Source: Candidatus Helarchaeota archaeon
GTDB lineage: Archaea > Asgardarchaeota > Lokiarchaeia > Helarchaeales > HEL-GB-A
NCBI GenBank assembly: GCA_016840125.1
Contig: JAEOSY010000106.1
Location: forward strand, 1-64,000
Direction: 5' to 3'
DNA length: 64,000 nt
Numbering within the stretch: position 1 is the stretch's first letter; every line of letters begins with the position of its first letter. The translations under genes and the position numbers were made by a program. This document shows positions 27,170-37,818 of this stretch, piece after piece. The notes beneath the pieces were generated by a model. It was given only the letters and a program-made list of their open reading frames with translations, had not been told where the DNA came from and made no database searches.

Positions 27170-30100
27170 GGAACTAATTTAGTCGTCTTACATCTCGGGC
27201 AATTATAGACTTTAGGCTCTTTTACAGTGTAACGCTTTTCACATGTTGGACAATAATAAGAAAGTTTAAGGGATTCATTGCAAACGGGACAATCGACTTG
27301 TGCGAATTCCTTTAATCCATACCATTTTTTACAGCTGGTGCAATAGAATGTAAAATGAACCATCTTTGGTTTGGTAACTTCTTCTTTTATCTCTGGTTTT
27401 ATTACTTCCTTTTTCATCTCAGGGATTTTAGCCTGTGCCTCTGATACTTCTAAGGTAACATCTGGGGCTTCTATTTCCTTTTCACCCTCAATTAAGAAGA
27501 AATTTAAATCAACCTTTTTCGGAGTCTCTTGAGATTTTTCTTTTAAAGCTGCCTCAAGAAGAGCTTTTCCCTCTTCCTTCGTGAGGACTTCTTCTTTACT
27601 CACTGTGTCCTTGGGAACTGCAGGTCGTTCAATTACTTCTCTTGGCAGAGGGCGCCGTTGGGGACGGGGGGCCTTTTTTCGCCTCCGAGTGGCAACCACC
27701 ACAACTGCTAGAGCTGCTAATCCCACACCAATTAAGATGAAATAGATAAGTAAGTCGCCACCGGGTGGAGAAGCACCAGTGACCACAACGGTCTGATTGG
27801 TCGATTGTGGACCGACATTCCCTGCAGCATCTACGGGAACTATATAATAGATATATGTTCCAGCGCTGGGAACAGTGTCAATGAAAGCGAGAGTTGTTTC
27901 ATTTCCAATATTAATGCTATTACGATAGATGTAATAAGTAATAGTTGTGTTGTCAGTTGCGGCAGACCAAGTTAGAACTACTTGGAAACCTATTGTATTT
28001 ACTCCTGAAAGATTTGAGGGCTGGGTGGGAACAATTGTATCCACAATGATAATACCAGAAACATTGAATGAATGTCCTGCATTGTCAAATATTGTGATGG
28101 TGATTCCCCAAACGCCATCGGCTATGACCGAAGCGTTTAGAAAAGCCCAGGTAGAATTATCGCCTAGATTATTTGTGAAGGTTGCACTGCAATTCGTGTT
28201 TGTAATTGAAACGTTCTTCACACCAGACCCACCATCGAAAGCTGTTCCGTTAATCCAGATATACCCACCCACAGCATTTTGCGGAATTACAGTAGCTGCA
28301 TCCTGCGCACCTTGGGGCGGATGTAACTCCACTCGGAACGTGCAGTTGAGTAAAAATTGATTACCCACTTGGTCAGTGATATTAATACTGATCCAATAAG
28401 TCATATCTATTGGAATTGAAGAAGTATTAGTGAACGCCCAGCTTGAATTTGAGCCCAGATTGGCACTCCAATTGTTGGGCGCGGTTCCCACTCCTACGAC
28501 TACTGAAATTGATAACAAACCAGATCCCGTGCCATCGCTTGCGGTTCCATTAACCCATATCTGAATAGTTTCTTGATAGGTTGAGGCATTGGTAGTCGGA
28601 GCTTGTGATCCTGAAGGTACAGCATTATCAACAAAAATCAAACAAGTGAGATTTCTTGAATTCGAAAGCAGATCAACGAGATTAATTGTAATTTCCCAAA
28701 TCCCATCAGCAATTGAAGAGAGGTTATTAAAAGCCCAACTTGTATTTGTACCTAAATTTCCACTCCAATCAGATATGCCACCTGTTGTATTTGAAGATAT
28801 GATAGTTATCGCCAAAATACCAGTCCCATTACCATCTGTAGCTGTGCCATTAACCCAGATCAACCCATTGATATCGATTGCCTGTGGTGACTTCGTTTCA
28901 TTATCTTGACTGCCTTGTGGAGCATTTGCATCCACGGTTACGTATGTCTGAAGTAATCGAACATTTCCCAACTGATCAGTAAGAACGAGTATGATCTCCC
29001 ATGTTCCATCATTAATTGTGGAGACATTATTGAATGCCCAACTTGCATTTGTACCGAGATTTGCGCTCCAAGGTGAGCCGCTGTGATTAGTTAAACCAAT
29101 GGTAATGCTTAGAAGTCCTACACCTGTACCGTCAAAGGCAGTACCATTAATCCATATTAGACCATTTACAGCATTTTGGGGTTGACGAGTTGGGATATCT
29201 TGGGCACCTAAAGGAGCGGTTGCATCTACAGAGAGAGAGCAAATAATGACGATTGAATTACCAGCAATATCGGTAATATTTACATAAACTTCCCATACAC
29301 CATCAGATAGTCCAGTTGTGTTGTAGAAACTCCAAGAAGTATTCGTATTTTGGTTGATACTCCAAAGCGCGCCCGTGTGATTTGATCCCTGAACCCAAAC
29401 ATTGACTAAACCAGAACCATTAATATCACTTGCAGTACCATTAACCCAGATCCGCCCTAGAAGGTCAACTGTCTGGAATACCTGTGTATTAGAATCTTGA
29501 GTCGCATTAGGTGCTATGGTGTCAACGAAAATATAACAAGTTATATTCCGTGAGTGTCCGAGTAGATCAGTTAATTCAACGGTTAGTTCCCAAAAACCAT
29601 CACTAATCGCGGATACATTATTAAAAGCCCAGGAGGTGTTGGTTCCGAGATTGGTGCTCCATGGATTCCCGGTATGATTCGTCCACACAACAGTTACACT
29701 CAACATTCCTGCACCAACTCCATCAGTGGCTATACCAGTCACCCATATATAACCACTGGGGTCTGTAGTTTGGGGTAATTGAGTTCCAGTGTCCTGAGCT
29801 CCGGTGGGAGCGGTTGTATCGATATTCACAAAACACGTAATATTCCGAGTATTCCCCAGCTGATCGATTAAATTGATAGTAATCGCCCAAATTCCTTCAT
29901 TGATGGCAGATATATTGTTGAAAGCCCAGCTCGTATTTGAACCTAAGTTTGCACTCCAAGGTGAGCCAGAATGATTTGTACCCACAATTGTTACATTTAA
30001 GAGTCCGATTCCTAGACCATCAGATGCGGTACCATTAATCCATATAAAACCGTTTGGTGCATTTTGTGCCAAGGACGTAGCGGCATCTTGAGCCCCGGAG

Positions 30101-33100
30101 GGTGGACTTGTATCTACTGTAATGTAAGCTGTAAAATTAATAGAATTAGATGCATCATCTGTAATATTAACATAAACTTCCCATACACCATCTAAAATTA
30201 GAGTGAGATTATAATTCGTCCATGGACTATATGTTTGTGGAGTTCCAAGAATTAGACCAAAGCCCCATATCGCTCCCGAGTGATTTGAACCTGTAATAGT
30301 CATACTACGCACCCCTGAGCCATAATCACTCGCACTCCCGTTGACCCAGATACGCCCGTTCATATCAACGGTTTGAAATGCTTGCTCTACTATAGTTTGT
30401 GAGGCGTTTGGTGCGATCGTGTCGATGAAAATATAACAACTTATATTCTGTGCGTTACCAACTTGATCAACTAGTGTGATAATAAGTTCCCAAATACCAT
30501 CTGAAATAGCAGAAGTATTCCGGAAACTCCATGATTCATTAGTCCCTAAGTTGCTGCTCCAAGAAGCACTTGTATTGGTCCAGGCAAAAGTGACATTTTG
30601 CATCCCAACTCCTAAACCATCTGACGCAGTCCCATTTACATAGATAAAACCATTGGGAGCACCATTCTGTGGTGAACTGATGTTTGTAGAACCGTCCTGA
30701 GAACCTGTTGGAGCTATGGTATCGACATAGACATAGCAAACGATGATGGCAGAATTATTGGCAAGATCTGTTACGTTAATTTGGATTTCCCACAATCCAC
30801 CAGCCATATTACTTGTAATATAAAAGGCCCATGAATTAAGAGTGCCTTGATTTGAACTCCAACCTGAATGATTGCTCCATTGGATAGTTACATTCTTCAT
30901 ACCAAATCCAAGATCAGAACATGTACCATTTACCCACACACGTCCATTTGCATCACCTCGTGTTGGCACTTGTGTAGCGGCATCCTGACTCCCAGAAGGT
31001 GGATTGATCTCCACTGTCACTTGACAGGTTAGGTTGTACTGATTTCCTGCGTTATCTATTATTGAGACAATTACTTCATAATAACCTCCGAGAGAGTTAT
31101 CCGCAACTGGGGATAAATTATAGAACGTAAAAATTTGGTTGGTTCCAATATTCGCACTCCAATCGGTTATCCCGCCAGAGGTATTGGAAGATATGATTGC
31201 TACTCCTACTACTCCAGAGCTGGGAGATGGGTCAGTTGTGGTCCCATTAATCCAGATGGAGGGGATTTTTTGAATAGTTGGGGTGGTGGTGTTAGCCCAT
31301 TGTGACCCTGAAGGTGCAACGTTATCCACGAATACCTGACAGATTATTATTGCAGAATTATTTGCTAAATCTGTTACATTTACCCAGATCTCATAAATCC
31401 CTTCACCGATGGGAGTGTTATTATAAAAAATCCATGAATTAAGGGTACCTTGGTTAGTGCTCCAATCGCTCCCGTTTGTGGTAACACTTAGTACTCCAAA
31501 ACCATCATCGAAAGCTGTACCATTCACCCATATTACACTACCACGTTGCGGGTTTGAGATATTGGTCGAAGGACTTTGTGAACCATAGGGGAGTTCAATT
31601 TCCACGGTAACTCGGCAGGTTACATTCCTTATATTCCCAGCATTATCCGATATCAAGATAATAATTTCGTAAAAGTCATTAAATTGATTATCTGCAAGGG
31701 GACTGGTGTTATAATATGCGAAATTATTACCACTTCCAACATTCCCACTCCAATCAGTAATCCCACCGGAGGTGTTAGACTGGGTGAGGGTAACCGATTG
31801 GATCCCAGAACCATTTCCGTCTGTATACGTCCCATTAATCCAAATTGTGGATAATTTTTGAATCAAGGGTGTTGAAGTATTAGCCCATTGGAAGCCAGAA
31901 GGAGGTGTAGCATCAACATAAATAAAACAATTAACGATTGCAGAATTGTTGGATAAATCGGTGATATTAACACGCACTTCCCAATAACCTTGATCGATTG
32001 CAGAAATATTGTTGAAGGCCCAATTTGAATTGGAACCTAAGTTCGCACTCCAATCACCGGCACCACCCGAAGTATTCGCCCACTCGACAATGACGTTCTG
32101 AACACGAATGTTATCCGTGGCAGTGCCATTCACCCAGATAGATCCATTCGCATCGCCGTTCTGAAGATTGCTGATATTAGTCGATGGACTTTGAGTGCCA
32201 TTTGGAGAAATTAGATCAGTTCGATAAAAGAGTATGGAAAAATCGTCCATAGAGGTATTTAAGGCCGAAAACGAATTGAAAAAGCTTGTATCAATGCCAT
32301 AATTTAGACCACATGTATAACCAGCAGCTACATCAAGATAATCGTAATTGAAGATAATATCACCAGATTCAAATAGAACGATTTCAAATGAGCCTATCTG
32401 TCCTAAGAAGAGAGAATCGTAGTTCAACCACTCGATAACGACGCGATTTGGGGATGTCAAATTTCGTACATATATGTCGCTGGGGCTAAAGGCATATAGA
32501 TCATCCCAATATGGTGCAATCATGTAGGGATGTGCACCAGAAGGAAAGGGCACATTATTCCCATCAGTATCATAAACAAAGCTGGCGAATCCATTAGTGC
32601 AAACCCAAATCGAATTGAAGGACTCGTTATAGAACTGAAAGGCGAAAGGTAAATTAAAGAGCTGCGCCTCATTATCTATGAGATCTAGACTAGCCATTAT
32701 TCCAGGTGTTGCGTCAACCCATTGATAACTCCAATCTGGTACCATAATGTAATTGTGTAGGATATTTGCCTGAACCGTCAAATTGAAATAAGGGCCATCG
32801 CTAGCTGGGAAATTTCCATCCCAGCAGTTAAAAGTGTAATTATACGTCCCGATGTTTAAAGTAGTATTACATTCAAAAATAGTTCCATCTACATAGTTAA
32901 TATCGAGGGGGTTTTGTTGCACCATAGAGTAGATGGTTCCATTTATTGTCACATTTACATAATTAGGTGCGTTATTATCTGCATCTGTATAATTCACCGT
33001 AAAGGTAAAAACAGTGGAGTTACTCCAACCAACATGTGGATAGACTTGCCCATTAGTTAAATTGGGAGAATAGGCATTAACAAAACTCACATTTATTCCA

Positions 33101-36100
33101 AAATAGGTGCTGGTTGAATTTGAGAATTTCCAATCACTACATTCAAAGGAATAATTATAGAGCCCTTGTTGTAAATTAGGCAAATATTCATACCAACAAC
33201 CGTCTGTGTAATTTAAATCAAAGGGATTTTGTTGCGTCATGGGGTAGGGGGTTCCATTTATTAAAACATTGATAGATATGGGTGGATTATTATCTTGATC
33301 TGTGTATAGGACGCTGAAATTGAAGAGAGTCGTCGTATTTCCAGTCAAAGGTACAACAGAACCAGAAGTAAGCTCGGGGGTGTAATCATTTATGAGTGCA
33401 TTAGTATCAACGAAATCGAAGGTATAGGTAAAAGTAGCAAAGAAGTAAAAGGTTCCGTTTAACAAAATTCCCGATTGTTTCTCATACCACAACAGACCTC
33501 CGGGAGTAGTTAGATCCTCAAGTATCCAAATATCTATAGATCCATAATTTGGAAGATAGATAGAAGTTTCTCCAGATACATTAAATATGTGGTCATTTTC
33601 AAGAACAACCCCAATTGGAACTAAATCACCTAGGGCAACAGTATTGTTGATCCATGCAGGTGAGTGGTCACCGCTACTGAACCATCCAACCCCTACAACA
33701 TTTGATATGACCCTATCTGTGACATCTTCATCCCAATTCTCACCCCAACCTACCCAAGTTAGGTTGTATATGCCACTACCAAAATAGGAATAAAGGAAAC
33801 TAGAAGGTCCATTACCTAATGTAGAGGAGGTGATGGTGTGGTTGGTATACATACCATCAAATAATTGTGTCTTTTGTACAAGGGGTCCAGTTATGGGACC
33901 GAAACTTGCTGTATAATTGCTATCCGAGCAGTTAAAATAGTAATTATAGGTTCCTAAATTTATTAATGTAGTATTATAGGTATACCAGCATCCATCTCTA
34001 TAGTCCGAATCTAATGGGTTCTCTTGATTCATCGAAGAGGTCGTTGTATTTATCGTTATATTCACGGAGACGGGAGCGCTGTTATCAATATCAGAATAAT
34101 TGACTCTAAAAACAAAGATGGTACTCGAATTATAACCCACTCCAGGATCTACCTGCCCATCACTTAAAACTGGTGCGTTAAGATTGAGGCTAGTTACATT
34201 GATACCAGTATAGGTGGGTGTGGAATTGGTGGAGTTCCAATCAGCGCACTGGAAGGAATAATTGTATAATCCTGGTTGTAAAAATGTTGGATATTGATAA
34301 ACACACCCATCGGTATAATCTGTATCATTGGAATTTTGCTTCGCCATGGGATATGGCGTTCCGTTTATTAATACATTAATGTAAAGGGGAAAATTATTGT
34401 CTTGATCAGTGTAAATTACACTAAAATTAAACAGGGTAGTTTGATTTCCGTTCAAAGGTACAACAGTTCCCGAAGTCAATTCTGGTGCATAATCATTTGT
34501 AACATAAGTGAAATCGGCATTTGTATTATTAAAATCAAAATTATAATCAAAAGAGCCCATAAAGACAAACGTACCGTTTAGCAGAATGCCGGTACTTTTT
34601 TCATACCAAGCAAGTCCACCAGGAGTAGTCAGATCCTCTAAAACCCAGATTTCGATCATGCCAAATCCTGGAAGAAGATAGGTCAGATCAGCTGAAACAT
34701 TCCAAGTATGTTCAGCTTCCAGAATACTCGCAATTTGAACCGTATCACCGAGAGAGACGGTGTTGTGAATCCAAGCTGGAGTGTGAGAGCCACTAGAAAA
34801 GAACGCCCCTACCACATTTGATATGATTCTATCTGATACATCTACATCCCAAGTCATACCCTGACCAAGCCAAGCCACATTGTATATTCCACCTCCAAAA
34901 TAAGAGTAGAGGAATGTAGTGGAGGTATCGCCTAAAATAGAGGAGGTGAATGCGTGATTAATGTACATGCCATCAAATAGCTGCGTCTTATTCACGACTG
35001 GACCTATTAAAGGACCGAAACTTGCGGTGTAATTAGCATCAGAGCAGTTGAAATAAAAATTATAAGTTCCTAAATTAGCTAATGTTGTAGTTAATTCATA
35101 GATACACCCATCAACATAATTGCTGTCACCAGGATTTGATTTATTCATTGTTGTGGTTGTTGTATCAATTGTGATGTTTACATAAATAGGAGCACTGTTA
35201 TCTGTGTCTGAATAATTTACGCTAAAGGTAAAAATAGTACTGGAATTAAATCCCGCCACAGGATTCACCTGCCCGTTATTCAGCACGGGAGGATTGAGAT
35301 TAAGGGTACTAGTCACATTTAAACCTGTGTAAGTGCCTGTTGAATTAGTATATAACCCATCTGAACATTCAAACGAATAATTATACGTTCCGGGTTGTAA
35401 GGTAGTTAAGTATTGGTAAAGGCAACCATCCGTATAATTTTTATCTGATGGATTTTGCGGTTCCATTTCATAGGGGGTGTTATTGATTAAAACATTAACG
35501 TAAAAGGGAGTGTTATTATCCTGGTCGTTATAAACGACGCTAAAATTGAATTGTGTTGTTTGATCCCCTGTTAATGGTGAGACATTTTCAGTTGTTAAGT
35601 AAGGGGTGTAGCTATTCGTTTGAAAAATTATGTTTGTATCCATAAAATCATATGTAAATGTATCAAAACCCAAATCAAATGACCCATTCAATAAAACTCC
35701 ATAATTTTTTTCGTACCATAATTGAGTACTAGAAGCACCAGTATCATCCAATACCCATACATCTACAAGACCATGACCTGCCAGAAAAACGGTGGATTCC
35801 CCTGATACATTACAGGTTAGATCCCCTAAACCGTGATTTGAAAGCTGAATCAGCGTTCCTAGTGAAACATTCGTAAATATCCAAGTGTGATCATGATTCC
35901 CATTACCCGGAGGAAGAACGCCCGAGGAATTAGCTATCACCCGATTATTACTACTTACATCCCATGCAGTAAGTCCCACATTAGTAGCAAACCACTGTAC
36001 ATGGAAACTAGTATTGGAATTTTGAGTGTAAGTATAGCTTGAGTTACCATTTCCCGCAAGGGTGGTGCTTAAGGTGTGATTTATGTACATCCCATTAAAT

Positions 36101-36249
36101 AATTCACATTGAGAAGAGACCAAAGGAATTTTGTGCAATTCATATGGCTTTTCGGCACTTCCACCGTTAATTAGATAATTTAAACCGAGAATATTAAAAA
36201 TAAAGATTGTTAAGAAAACAATCGCATAGATCTTTTTAGCATGTTTCAT
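27166..36249 (-). CDS. Giant cell-surface protein: Ig-like repeats, membrane anchor, cytoplasmic zinc ribbons
   Basis: About 3027 aa. A signal peptide (AKKIYAIVFLTIFIFNILGL) starts it. The N-terminal third repeats a three-part unit about three times: a 'LFDGMYINH' beta domain, then two related Ig-like domains with NFSVIYTDQDNN and FVFRVNYSDIDN. A single domain with IAPYWDDLY follows. Then about fourteen ~95-100-residue Ig-like modules, each with a G-x-IWVNGTASD core and an N-G-x-W-x-I-x-V-x-I-x-D-x2-G-N end. A fibronectin-III-like domain, one TM helix (IYFILIGVGLAALAVVVVAT) and a basic stop follow. The ~230-residue cytoplasmic tail ends with CTSC, CPVC, CPTC and CPRC zinc ribbons. N-x-S/T sequons are very dense. 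Start ATG 36249 has AGGTGG upstream; a GTG at 36261 is also possible. Confidence 0.85.
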   Translation of the reverse strand: MKHAKKIYAIVFLTIFIFNILGLNYLINGGSAEKPYELHKIPLVSSQCELFNGMYINHTLSTTLAGNGNSSYTYTQNSNTSFHVQWFATNVGLTAWDVSSNNRVIANSSGVLPPGNGNHDHTWIFTNVSLGTLIQLSNHGLGDLTCNVSGESTVFLAGHGLVDVWVLDDTGASSTQLWYEKNYGVLLNGSFDLGFDTFTYDFMDTNIIFQTNSYTPYLTTENVSPLTGDQTTQFNFSVVYNDQDNNTPFYVNVLINNTPYEMEPQNPSDKNYTDGCLYQYLTTLQPGTYNYSFECSDGLYTNSTGTYTGLNVTSTLNLNPPVLNNGQVNPVAGFNSSTIFTFSVNYSDTDNSAPIYVNITIDTTTTTMNKSNPGDSNYVDGCIYELTTTLANLGTYNFYFNCSDANYTASFGPLIGPVVNKTQLFDGMYINHAFTSSILGDTSTTFLYSYFGGGIYNVAWLGQGMTWDVDVSDRIISNVVGAFFSSGSHTPAWIHNTVSLGDTVQIASILEAEHTWNVSADLTYLLPGFGMIEIWVLEDLTTPGGLAWYEKSTGILLNGTFVFMGSFDYNFDFNNTNADFTYVTNDYAPELTSGTVVPLNGNQTTLFNFSVIYTDQDNNFPLYINVLINGTPYPMAKQNSNDTDYTDGCVYQYPTFLQPGLYNYSFQCADWNSTNSTPTYTGINVTSLNLNAPVLSDGQVDPGVGYNSSTIFVFRVNYSDIDNSAPVSVNITINTTTSSMNQENPLDSDYRDGCWYTYNTTLINLGTYNYYFNCSDSNYTASFGPITGPLVQKTQLFDGMYTNHTITSSTLGNGPSSFLYSYFGSGIYNLTWVGWGENWDEDVTDRVISNVVGVGWFSSGDHSPAWINNTVALGDLVPIGVVLENDHIFNVSGETSIYLPNYGSIDIWILEDLTTPGGLLWYEKQSGILLNGTFYFFATFTYTFDFVDTNALINDYTPELTSGSVVPLTGNTTTLFNFSVLYTDQDNNPPISINVLINGTPYPMTQQNPFDLNYTDGCWYEYLPNLQQGLYNYSFECSDWKFSNSTSTYFGINVSFVNAYSPNLTNGQVYPHVGWSNSTVFTFTVNYTDADNNAPNYVNVTINGTIYSMVQQNPLDINYVDGTIFECNTTLNIGTYNYTFNCWDGNFPASDGPYFNLTVQANILHNYIMVPDWSYQWVDATPGIMASLDLIDNEAQLFNLPFAFQFYNESFNSIWVCTNGFASFVYDTDGNNVPFPSGAHPYMIAPYWDDLYAFSPSDIYVRNLTSPNRVVIEWLNYDSLFLGQIGSFEIVLFESGDIIFNYDYLDVAAGYTCGLNYGIDTSFFNSFSALNTSMDDFSILFYRTDLISPNGTQSPSTNISNLQNGDANGSIWVNGTATDNIRVQNVIVEWANTSGGAGDWSANLGSNSNWAFNNISAIDQGYWEVRVNITDLSNNSAIVNCFIYVDATPPSGFQWANTSTPLIQKLSTIWINGTYTDGNGSGIQSVTLTQSNTSGGITDWSGNVGSGNNFAYYNTSPLADNQFNDFYEIIILISDNAGNIRNVTCRVTVEIELPYGSQSPSTNISNPQRGSVIWVNGTAFDDGFGVLSVTTNGSDWSTNQGTLNSWIFYNNTPIGEGIYEIWVNVTDLANNSAIIICQVFVDNVAPSGSQWANTTTPTIQKIPSIWINGTTTDPSPSSGVVGVAIISSNTSGGITDWSANIGTNQIFTFYNLSPVADNSLGGYYEVIVSIIDNAGNQYNLTCQVTVEINPPSGSQDAATQVPTRGDANGRVWVNGTCSDLGFGMKNVTIQWSNHSGWSSNQGTLNSWAFYITSNMAGGLWEIQINVTDLANNSAIIVCYVYVDTIAPTGSQDGSTNISSPQNGAPNGFIYVNGTASDGLGVGMQNVTFAWTNTSASWSSNLGTNESWSFRNTSAISDGIWELIITLVDQVGNAQNISCYIFIDTIAPNASQTIVEQAFQTVDMNGRIWVNGSASDYGSGVRSMTITGSNHSGAIWGFGLILGTPQTYSPWTNYNLTLILDGVWEVYVNITDDASNSINFTAYITVDTSPPSGAQDAATSLAQNAPNGFIWINGTASDGLGIGLLNVTIVGTNHSGSPWSANLGSNTSWAFNNISAINEGIWAITINLIDQLGNTRNITCFVNIDTTAPTGAQDTGTQLPQTTDPSGYIWVTGIATDGVGAGMLSVTVVWTNHTGNPWSTNLGTNTSWAFNNVSAISDGFWELTVELTDLLGHSRNITCYIFVDTIAPNATQDSNTQVFQTVDLLGRIWVNGTASDINGSGLVNVWVQGSNHTGALWSINQNTNTSWSFYNTTGLSDGVWEVYVNITDIAGNSIVIICSLSVDATAPLGAQDIPTRQPQNAVNGLIWINGTAFDGTGVGLLSITIGLTNHSGSPWSANLGTNASWAFNNVSTINDGTWEIILVLTDQLGNVRLLQTYVTVDANAPQGSQDNETKSPQAIDINGLIWVNGTATDGNGTGILAITIISSNTTGGISDWSGNLGTNTSWAFNNLSSIADGIWEITINLVDLLSNSRNLTCLIFVDNAVPSGSQAPTTNASTYQETIQIWVNGTASDGTGSGLLSISVVVGVGTAPNNWSANLGSNSSWAFTNTSSIPIDMTYWISINITDQVGNQFLLNCTFRVELHPPQGAQDAATVIPQNAVGGYIWINGTAFDGGSGVKNVSITNTNCSATFTNNLGDNSTWAFLNASVIADGVWGITITIFDNAGHSFNVSGIIIVDTIVPTQPSNLSGVNTIGFQVVLTWSAATDNTTITYYIYRNSINIGNETTLAFIDTVPSAGTYIYYIVPVDAAGNVGPQSTNQTVVVTGASPPGGDLLIYFILIGVGLAALAVVVVATRRRKKAPRPQRRPLPREVIERPAVPKDTVSKEEVLTKEEGKALLEAALKEKSQETPKKVDLNFFLIEGEKEIEAPDVTLEVSEAQAKIPEMKKEVIKPEIKEEVTKPKMVHFTFYCTSCKKWYGLKEFAQVDCPVCNESLKLSYYCPTCEKRYTVKEPKVYNCPRCKTTKLVP

Positions 36250-36438
36250 ATTTTCATCCACCTACACCATTATAAACTAAAAAATTTAACATTAAACCTT
36301 CTCAACATGAGTTATATTCCCTTTTATAACCTAAAATGGTGTTTTTATGTAATTGATGTAGTACTAATCTTAATGAGAAGTATATTACATATCACTAGGT
36401 TATCACTTATTAATGTTTAAGAAAGGTGGATTCATGCA

Positions 36439-37818
36439 ATGACAGATTTAGAAGGCTTAACAAGAGTTCTCTTGGATAGTGGAATGAAGGAACCAGAAAT
36501 CATTGAGAAATTAGTGATGGAATATCTTTTCTATAAAGATATTTCAGAGAGTGAAGCAGAAAAATTAGCAAAAGCTGTTATTAAAGAAGTCCAGAATAGT
36601 TGTAAAAAATTGGTTGATTCAGAAATTCAAAACTTATTGGATTATCCAAAAGCAAGTATAACGATAGGGAAGCAGGGAGTAGGATGTAGGGGATGGGGAG
36701 ATTTCTTTGTGCATAAGTTAATAGCGGATTTATCTGAAACGAAATTAAAGCCAGAACTTTCACCTAAATCCCTAGATGATGCAGGTGCAGTCATATATCA
36801 AGGTGATCAAGATGAGATTTTTATTGTTTCAAAGATGGAGGGTATGCATAGTAGACTAAGTGATTATCCGTTTCTGGCGGGATTCCATGTCACACGGGCT
36901 GCATTACGGGATCTATACGTGAAAGGAGCCGAACCGATCTCAATTATGGTTGATATCCATTTGGGAGATGATGCGGATGTTGGGAAATTGTTCGATTTCA
37001 TGGGAGGAGTAGCCACAGTTGCCGAATTAACCAATACACCAATAACTGCGGGGAGCACATTGAGAATTGGTGGAGATATGGTAATTGGAACTAGAATAAC
37101 AGGGGGAATTGCAGCAATTGGATTGGCTAAGAAATTATTAAAACGTCGGGATATCAAATCAGGGGATGATGTTTTAATGACTGAAGGAGCGGGGGGTGGA
37201 ACAATTACAACTACAGCAATTTATGGCGCTATGCATGATGTAATCAAAGAAACATTTAATATAAAATTTCTTCAAGCTTGTGAAATTCTCTTTCAAAGTG
37301 GTTTAATTCCAAAAATCAATTGTATGTGTGATGTGACCAATGGCGGATTACGAGGGGATTTACATGAAATAGCATATGAAGCGAAAGTGGGGATCACTGT
37401 TGAGGAAGAAAAAATCAGGCCTTTGGTAAATAAAAAAGTCTTTGACATGTTAAAGGAAAGGAAAGTGGATTATTTAGGTGTTTCACTGGATGCGTTATTG
37501 ATTTTTTGTCCACCAGCAGTTTCAGAAGATATATGTAGTCAAATTCGAAAAGTCGGAATTGAAATTGAAAAAGTTGGTGAGGTTAATGAGCAGGATAACG
37601 AGATCAAGTTAGTAATGGAGGATGGAGAAGTAAAGTTATTTCCGAGATTTCGTGAAAGTGCTTATACTCCCGTAAAACAAGTAGTGGGAGAAGAGATGGA
37701 CGAAAAAGTGAAGCAGAATATGGCTCAAAAAATCGAAATTTGCGCCAAGCAGGCTCTACAAAAGAGAGCGAATTTCGTGGATTTAATTAAAAATCAAGAA
37801 CTCAGAGCATCTTTATAG
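36439..37818 (+). CDS. AIR synthase (PurM/SelD/HypE-like) related protein
   Basis: 459 aa. The core carries the PurM-superfamily ATP-binding layout: LDDAGAVIYQG near 115, GGVATVAELTNTPITAGST, ALRDLYVKGAEPISIMVDIH, the hinge TEGAGGGTI, and a C-terminal glycine-rich segment (CDVTNGGLRGDLHE). A helical ~90-residue N-terminal domain is extra. It belongs with archaeal selenophosphate-synthetase-related proteins, among which is the methanogenesis-marker-2 family; which subgroup cannot be settled by eye. No selenocysteine context (TGA) is seen. AAGGTGG upstream. Its 3' end overlaps the RING-like gene by 17 bp, tail to tail. Confidence 0.75.
   Translation: MTDLEGLTRVLLDSGMKEPEIIEKLVMEYLFYKDISESEAEKLAKAVIKEVQNSCKKLVDSEIQNLLDYPKASITIGKQGVGCRGWGDFFVHKLIADLSETKLKPELSPKSLDDAGAVIYQGDQDEIFIVSKMEGMHSRLSDYPFLAGFHVTRAALRDLYVKGAEPISIMVDIHLGDDADVGKLFDFMGGVATVAELTNTPITAGSTLRIGGDMVIGTRITGGIAAIGLAKKLLKRRDIKSGDDVLMTEGAGGGTITTTAIYGAMHDVIKETFNIKFLQACEILFQSGLIPKINCMCDVTNGGLRGDLHEIAYEAKVGITVEEEKIRPLVNKKVFDMLKERKVDYLGVSLDALLIFCPPAVSEDICSQIRKVGIEIEKVGEVNEQDNEIKLVMEDGEVKLFPRFRESAYTPVKQVVGEEMDEKVKQNMAQKIEICAKQALQKRANFVDLIKNQELRASL

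Noticed and set aside
27947..33787. Plus-strand ORFs inside the giant surface-protein gene
   Set aside because: They mirror repeated codons of the minus-strand gene and look like no known proteins.
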